Assembly: GCA_018873245.2 (NCBI GenBank)
Contig: JAEMBT020000004.1
Coordinates: 1,908,573 to 1,972,572, forward strand
Length of the DNA stretch: 64,000 nt
Origin: Archegozetes longisetosus
Taxonomy: Eukaryota; Arthropoda; Arachnida; Sarcoptiformes; Trhypochthoniidae
Reading direction: 5' to 3'
Shown here piece by piece: positions 61,421-64,000 of the stretch. Each line of letters opens with the position of its first letter. Position 1 is the stretch's first letter. The notes below the pieces were generated by a model. That model did not search any database. It was not told the DNA's origin and was given only the letters and a program-made list of their open reading frames with translations. Both the position numbers and the translations under genes were made by a program.

Positions 61421-61753
61421 AGTTAACAATAACAAAAATTTTGAGTTACATGAAAAGATTTAGCACATGTTAGACTAAAGTAATTATATATTGAACAACA
61501 GTATTTATTTAGCTTGAAGTGAGCCTATTCTTCACTCACTATAATATATTTTAGTGAGTGAAGAATTATTTGATTTAGATTTTTAACTATTATCAAAATT
61601 AAAATTTTGTATGATGTATTGACAGGAAATTTTAATTAATACAAATATGAAACTAATTATCGGCATTTTTTATTTATATTGAACGAAATAGAAAACATGC
61701 AAAAAGTGAAATATTAGTATGTAATTTATTTGATAGATAGAACTATTTTTAGA
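61421..61753. other. Spacer upstream of the piggyBac gene with a hairpin
   Basis: No exon seen. A 40 bp hairpin ATTCTTCACTCACTA...TTTAGTGAGTGAAGAAT sits at about 61527-61568 with an ATATAT loop. Confidence 0.55.
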
Positions 61754-61813
61754 TAGAAAATTTCTTTCGCACTCTAACGCTATGAATGAAATTACTCTTA
61801 TTGTAGAGCAGTT
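61754..61813. repeat. 60 bp direct repeat, left
   Basis: Begins TAGAAAATTTCTTTCGCAC and ends TGTAGAGCAGTT. The identical sequence, one mismatch, is at 62474-62533. The two bracket the duplicated 650 bp block. Confidence 0.93.
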
Positions 61814-61815
61814 AG

Positions 61816-62465
61816 ACCATTGAGTCTTATTAAAGAGAATAAATAAATAGTAATTTACTTGATTAAAGTAACAGTAATGTCTTGATAGAATGTTCGAATT
61901 AGATTGTAGTATTTTCTCTAAAACGCAAAATCCTATACTAATCTATTGATGTCCAGATTACACCAGAAATAAAAGGTATCTGTAGTTTCAGTATTAAGTA
62001 TCCAGAGTACGGCATTTCTATTTCTTATTTTACTTTATACTCAAATAGTTTGCTTAAACTCGATTCTATCTGTAGATTGAAGAATAAATTTGTTGAAATC
62101 TCGAGAATCGATCATCTATTCAGAGCATGGCAAATAAAAGGCTTTCGTATAGCATAATCTTTAAATTTTTGCGCAACTCTTTTCATATTGAGTCTAACCA
62201 GAAGTTAGTGAATGAAAATAAATATACATTTAATAAGGTTCTCTTCATCACAAAACTAAGCATTTATTGACTTTTATTTTTCTATCGGTAGAGAAGTAAG
62301 AGTCATACTAGAAGATTGGATAGAGAATAAGAAAAACTATTTTTTTTTATAATACTGGATCTCTTGATGAAAAATAAGAGAAGCCAAACCCTTTTCTGAA
62401 CTTTATTTTTGTGACCAAATACAGTATAAAAAATAGATTAAATACATGAAAAATGGGGAAAATCT
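61816..62465. repeat. 650 bp duplicated block, copy 2
   Basis: About 99.5% identical to 36515-37165, same orientation. It is bracketed by the 60 bp direct repeats, with two extra bases on the left and eight on the right (ATAAAATC). Confidence 0.93.
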
Positions 62466-62473
62466 ATAAAATC

Positions 62474-62533
62474 TAGAAAATTTCTTCCGCACTCTAACGC
62501 TATGAATGAAATTACTCTTATTGTAGAGCAGTT
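62474..62533. repeat. 60 bp direct repeat, right
   Basis: Partner of 61754-61813, spaced exactly 720 bases; the one difference is TTTCTTCCG against TTTCTTTCG. Confidence 0.93.
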
Positions 62534-63856
62534 TCTTATGCAATGAAATAGAAATATTTAATGCTTTGATTTATAGAAAACTGAACATAAGTGAATACAC
62601 AAAACACTTTAAAAAATATTTCTACATTTACATTTTTGTTGCTTGGCAACGATAGCTTCATTAATGGGATCAAAGTTACCCCAATTTTCCCGCGTTTTAT
62701 TTAACCCCATAGTTGTTTACTAGTCATAACACATCATGCATCGCTGTGCACTTATAAACTAAGCATAGGAAGTGTCTGCACAATACCTGTCGTCCTTTAA
62801 TAAATTACACTGTGATAGCGACATGACAGCATAGCGTCATAAACTAGAAACACGTAGCACTAAAATGTTAGGAGAATTTTCACTCCTAACTAGATACAGA
62901 TGGGATCTCAAATTGAGGTGACTTCAGAAAAAAATTTTTATAAAAAAACCTTAAGTCTAAATAAAGCAAGTTTTCTACCATTTAAAGCCAGATATATGAC
63001 TGAGGAATAGAAAAAATTCCAATAATTTTCCTAATTTCCCTGATTTTTGACAGATTTTTGAACTAAAAGTTGGGAAAATTTAACCCCACACATGTGACGA
63101 AGGGTTAACCATAACAATATAGGTATCAAAATGAAGGATGTTAAAAGACAAATTAAACAAAAAAGAAATCATCTCTTAATCAGTTATAGTTATGAATTTT
63201 TGAAGGTACTAATTTTTAACATTATAGGTATAGGAAAAAGTTAAAGTCCAACAATTTTGCACTTTGAAAATTTATTAAAAATACTTCCAGTCATCGGATT
63301 TTGATCTAATTTGACTATCATAAGCGCCTCACTTAATAATATTTTTGATAATTATTTCAAGATAATTGGATTGATAATTAATTCTATAATGAATTAAAAC
63401 CTATTTTCAGTTTTTCCATAGAATATAATGGGGTTTCCATAGAAAACAATGTATTTGGACTTTGAAATTTTTCTAATCGCTTTACTAACCCCTTGGGCTA
63501 GGCTTCGCTTATTGTAAATTGTCACCTCGTATTCTATAATGACCATAAGCTAAAGTTGTATATCCATTATTCAATATACGCACAATTTCAAAACTAACTG
63601 GGACACTTTAAATGGTTATAACTCTATAATGAGTAGAGCAATTTTAATAAAATTTTTTCAAAATAATCTAGAAACATATAGAATTTTATTACAAAAGAAA
63701 TCATTTAAACATCTCAATAAACAAAAATGTTATAAAAGAAAAACGAGAAATTCATATTTGTTTAGATAATTAATGGATAGATTTATAAAATAAAATACTT
63801 TTAACAAAGTATGTGTGAAAATAAACCAAATTCATGAAATTATAAATTAATATCAA
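62534..63856. other. Repeat-like AT-rich stretch
   Basis: No exon supported. TTTAACCCCA recurs at about 62699 and 63079, and GAAGGGTTAACC follows at about 63099. TTTCCATAGAA occurs twice at 63413-63445. The segment looks like old transposon sequence but has no frame I can name. Confidence 0.4.
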
Positions 63857-63973
63857 TTAATATCGTGTATAACTTCCATTAGAATCAATCACTGTTTGCA
63901 ATCGACGGGGCATTGAGTCAATCAAATTGATGAAATTGGCCCGCGGGACATGATATGATGCAAATTTACTCAA
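63857..63973 (-). pseudogene. Tc1-type transposase, C-terminal remnant
   Basis: The minus strand encodes about 38 residues to TAA at 63859-63857, including ANFINLIDSMPRRLQTVI, the conserved C-terminal helix of Tc1-like transposases (L-x-SMPRR-x-x-x-V-I), and ending GSYTRY. An in-frame stop lies upstream at 63976, so only the tail survives unless the body continues in another frame beyond the window edge. Confidence 0.75.
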
Positions 63974-64000
63974 TTATAATAACAATAATAACAATTAAAC

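Noticed and set aside
59340..63110. TTAACC...GGGTTAA motifs at both sides of piggyBac as possible terminal repeats
   Set aside because: The motifs do not pair as inverted repeats beyond a few bases, and the left one points the wrong way.
1..64000. tRNA, rRNA or CRISPR features
   Set aside because: No B-box-like GGTTCGAATCC in a cloverleaf context, no rRNA core words and no spaced identical repeats were seen; CRISPR is not expected in a eukaryote.

Overview
The window looks like nuclear DNA from an AT-rich arthropod. The evidence is a beta-type octopamine receptor, intron-split genes with GT/AG boundaries (many introns only 50-90 bp), a seven-unit TTAGG telomere-type tract, and hAT, mariner, Tc1 and piggyBac debris. 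A gustatory-receptor-like gene and compact introns would suit a mite or related chelicerate, but that placement is a weak inference.

Layout. Positions 1-7.9 kb: no gene found, only microsatellites. 8.0-12.2 kb, minus strand: a two-exon beta-adrenergic-like octopamine receptor with a 2.7 kb intron in the third cytoplasmic loop. 12.2-40.7 kb: a 28.5 kb gene-poor stretch with a promoter-like GC-richer island at 25.1-25.6 kb, a mariner transposase tail, a 482 bp foldback, and a 651 bp block copied almost perfectly at 61.8 kb. 40.8-45.3 kb: an intact short RING-CH (MARCH-type) ubiquitin ligase (minus), a decayed RING-CH paralogue facing it (plus), and a gustatory-receptor-like gene with one frameshift (minus).

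46.2-56.6 kb: a duplicated block. Each copy carries, on the minus strand, a small secreted-protein gene and upstream of it a 45-codon cationic small ORF. Copy A (46.2-48.24 kb) has lost the secreted gene's start codon and carries a deleted mariner touching the TATA box. Copy B (54.4-56.53 kb) keeps an intact repeat-rich secreted gene, but its small ORF is split by a 519 bp hAT element; the empty site is preserved in copy A. Between the copies are two plus-strand secreted-protein genes: a tandem-domain SGNH/PAF-AH-like esterase (three exons, TATA box, poly(A) signal) and a two-exon cysteine-rich protein rebuilt here from phase-matched splice sites.

56.5-64 kb is repeat territory: the TTAGG tract at the duplication edge, diverged tandem repeats, a 1.1 kb foldback with a second palindromic element in its loop, an intron-containing piggyBac transposase with all three catalytic Asp but a frameshift before its cysteine-rich tail, three look-alike hairpins around it, the copied 650 bp block flanked by a 60 bp direct repeat, and a Tc1 transposase tail.

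No operon-like cooperation is evident. The common theme of the gene-rich part is secreted and membrane proteins in young, TE-shuffled duplicates.
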